32,563 nucleotides of DNA, from the NCBI GenBank assembly GCA_900757795.1, contig CAAEPE010000043.1, positions 1 through 32,563 of the forward strand, written 5' to 3'. Positions 31,043-32,563 of the stretch are shown here, one piece after another; position 1 is the stretch's first letter; every line of letters starts with the position of its first letter. The notes under the pieces were generated by a model. That model had not been told where the DNA came from. It saw only the letters and a program-made list of their open reading frames with translations, and did no database searches. This stretch comes from an uncultured Phascolarctobacterium sp. (lineage in GTDB: Bacteria; Bacillota; Negativicutes; Acidaminococcales; Acidaminococcaceae). Made by a program: the position numbers and the translations under genes.

Positions 31043-32266
31043 GTGACTAGCTTAAATGAAGATAATGAAAAGAATGTTTATTGGAAAAGAAATCTGCCGG
31101 TGCTGTGGATAGGCGTATTTTTGTGCTGTGCCAGCTATACCAGCTGCATTCCTTTTCTGCCCATATATTTGCTGCGGGATCTGCATGTGGAGCAGGCTGA
31201 TGCTAATTTTTGGACGGGCCTCTGCTTTGCCGTTACCTTTCTCGGCTGCAGTGTTATGGCTCCCTATTGGGGCGCTTTGGCAGACCATGTGGGGCAGCGT
31301 AAAATGGCAATCCGCGCAGGCTACGGTTTGGCTTTAAGTTATTTTTTGACCGGCGTATGCCAAGATGTGTACCAATTATTTTTGGTGCGTGCTTTGTGCG
31401 GTGTAGTTGCCGGATTTGTTCCCGCCTGTATGTCCATGGCTTCTTCGTCCCTACCGGAAAGCAGGATGGGCTGGGGCATGGGCCTGATGCAGACGGCTAT
31501 GGCCAGCGGCAGTATTATGGGGCCGCTGCTGGGCGGTTATATGGCAAGCTGGTTTGGCATGCGCATGTCCTTTTATATCGGCAGCCTAGCTTTATTTGCT
31601 GCTACTACGGCAGTGCTTTTTGTTGTCAAAGATTTGACTATTCTGCAAAAGGGCAGCATAAGTACCTTTGGTCTGCTGCGGGATTTAAAGGATTCGCTGA
31701 AAAATAAAGAGCTGCGCTTTATTATGCTGATGTTTTTTATGATTCAGACCTGCGTAATGACTATTCAGCCCTTGATAACCTTTTATGTAGGCCAGCTTAT
31801 GGGAACCATGGGCGACGGCGCCGTAAAAATGTCCGGTGTAATTTTTTCTTTAGCCGGTGTTGCCGGAATTTTGGCAGCACCGTTTTGGGGGAAACGCGGG
31901 CAAAGATATGGCTTTATTAAAATATTTGCTTTAGTAACTTTCAGCGCCGGTTTTATCAATCTGTTCCAGATATTTGTCGCTGATGTGTGGCAGTTTGCAG
32001 CGATTCAGTTTATTTACGGTTTGTTCTTGGCAGGTGCTGTGCCCAATATCAATGCCGATTTAACAGTGGTTACAGACAGAGCGACGCGCGGTAAAGCTTT
32101 CGGCCTTTCTACCAGCGCCAACCAGTTTGGCGGCGTGGTGGGGCCCGTGCTGGGCGGCGCTTTAGGCGCTGTGATGGCCACCCGTTATGTATTGGTATTT
32201 ATAGGCTGCATTTTGATGGCTATGGGTGCCTATTCCTATTTGACCAGAGCAAAGCAGAGAATGTAA
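31043..32266 (+). CDS. MFS family transporter (drug exporter-like)
   Basis: The 407-residue membrane protein has about 12 hydrophobic segments in two halves with a central charged loop around 195-220 (LQKGSISTFGLLRDLKDSLKNKE). Motif A-like sequence GALADHVGQRKMAIRAGYG follows segment 2, and MGLMQTAMASGSIMGPLLGGYMASWFGMR resembles motif C of 12-helix antiporters (DHA1 type). PFWGKRGQRYG is the repeat of motif A in the second half. Export of a drug or metabolite driven by protons is the likely role. The GTG start at 31043 follows GGAAGTGA. A TGTTATAAT extended -10 lies at 30999-31007. It is divergent from the ATP-grasp operon and could export that system's product, which is speculation. Confidence 0.85.
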   Translation: MTSLNEDNEKNVYWKRNLPVLWIGVFLCCASYTSCIPFLPIYLLRDLHVEQADANFWTGLCFAVTFLGCSVMAPYWGALADHVGQRKMAIRAGYGLALSYFLTGVCQDVYQLFLVRALCGVVAGFVPACMSMASSSLPESRMGWGMGLMQTAMASGSIMGPLLGGYMASWFGMRMSFYIGSLALFAATTAVLFVVKDLTILQKGSISTFGLLRDLKDSLKNKELRFIMLMFFMIQTCVMTIQPLITFYVGQLMGTMGDGAVKMSGVIFSLAGVAGILAAPFWGKRGQRYGFIKIFALVTFSAGFINLFQIFVADVWQFAAIQFIYGLFLAGAVPNINADLTVVTDRATRGKAFGLSTSANQFGGVVGPVLGGALGAVMATRYVLVFIGCILMAMGAYSYLTRAKQRM

Positions 32267-32284
32267 AAAAATTATAAATTGCTG

Positions 32285-32313
32285 TTGACAAATGCTTAAT
32301 AATCCTGTATAAT
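32285..32313 (+). promoter_or_regulatory. Promoter of the tRNA cluster
   Basis: TTGACA (32285-32290), a 17-nt spacer and TATAAT (32308-32313) form a perfect consensus promoter, 17 nt before tRNA-Tyr. Confidence 0.9.
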
Positions 32314-32329
32314 TCTTTTTGTCGCAAAC

Positions 32330-32414
32330 GGAGAGGTTCCCGAGTGGCTAAAGGGAGCAGACTGTAAATCTGCCGCGTTTCGCTTCGTTGGTTCGAATCC
32401 AACCCTCTCCACCA
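32330..32414 (+). tRNA. tRNA-Tyr (GTA)
   Basis: The 85-nt gene has acceptor arms GGAGAGG / CCTCTCC, anticodon GTA in the loop CTGTAAA, a long variable arm as in bacterial class II tRNAs, the T-loop GGTTCGAATCC and an encoded CCA. Confidence 0.96.
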
Positions 32415-32421
32415 TTGCTTC

Positions 32422-32498
32422 GGCGGCGTAGCTCAGTTGGCTAGAGCATGCGGTTCATACCCGCAGTGTCCGCGGTTCGAATCCGTGCGCCGCCACCA
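32422..32498 (+). tRNA. tRNA-Met, elongator (CAT)
   Basis: The 77-nt gene has acceptor arms GGCGGCG / CGCCGCC, anticodon loop TTCATAC, T-loop GGTTCGAATCC and encoded CCA. The paired first base and the TTCATAC loop point to elongator Met rather than Ile2, whose loop is usually CTCATAA. Confidence 0.92.
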
Positions 32499-32506
32499 AC
32501 TTTCAT

Positions 32507-32563
<57 letters not shown>

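Overview
The window looks like chromosomal DNA of an anaerobic Firmicute. The best guess is class Negativicutes, family Acidaminococcaceae (Phascolarctobacterium or Acidaminococcus-like). This is inferred from gene content (glutamate dehydrogenase, malic enzyme next to a two-subunit iron-sulfur fumarase, CaiB-type CoA-transferase, NhaC antiporter), strong AGGAGG ribosome binding sites, near-consensus TTGACA-N17-TATAAT promoters and tRNAs with encoded CCA. No 16S or marker gene is present, so the genus is not proven.

Layout. 1-2971: a tandem HD-domain protein and a catabolic-type glutamate dehydrogenase, each closed by a clear terminator. 3047-9990: a defence island read from one promoter. It carries a small Xre-type regulator, DinD, a type III modification methylase (Mod), a type III restriction helicase-nuclease (Res) and an unrecognised 492-residue protein with a PD-(D/E)xK nuclease-like C-terminus. 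The first four genes overlap and the fifth follows after 17 nt. 9991-10919: about 0.9 kb without an intact gene. It holds a large hairpin and a frameshifted ribbon-helix-helix-like fragment that look like debris of a conjugative or mobilisable element, probably the vehicle of the island.

10920-15036: an overlapping pair of a hydantoinase/oxoprolinase-type protein and a histone-deacetylase-fold amidohydrolase, followed by rdgB and a small phosphodiesterase. 15068-17850: malic enzyme and fumarase alpha and beta subunits in one operon, linking malate to pyruvate and fumarate. 17859-20900: an orphan MetQ-like lipoprotein under a promoter framed by a perfect inverted repeat, then an L-ATC hydrolase-family protein with an NhaC antiporter. 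20928-23450: an RlmI-like rRNA methyltransferase and a CaiB/BaiF CoA-transferase. 23454-26690: a secreted PepSY protein (minus), a DnaQ-type exonuclease with a BRCT-like tail, a RibD-C reductase and an SlyD-like FKBP.

26693-30884 (minus strand): an unrecognised protein with a PH-like C-terminus, and the overlapping operon circularly permuted ATP-grasp / alpha-E / transglutaminase. That operon is a predicted peptide-ligase system with little biochemistry behind it. Its leader holds an intrinsic-terminator-like hairpin immediately after the promoter. 31043-32563: an MFS exporter, then a tRNA cluster (Tyr, elongator Met, and initiator Met cut by the window end).

The best candidates for something little described are the five-gene Xre-DinD-Mod-Res-nuclease island, the hydantoinase/deacetylase pair, and the attenuator-like leader of the ATP-grasp operon.
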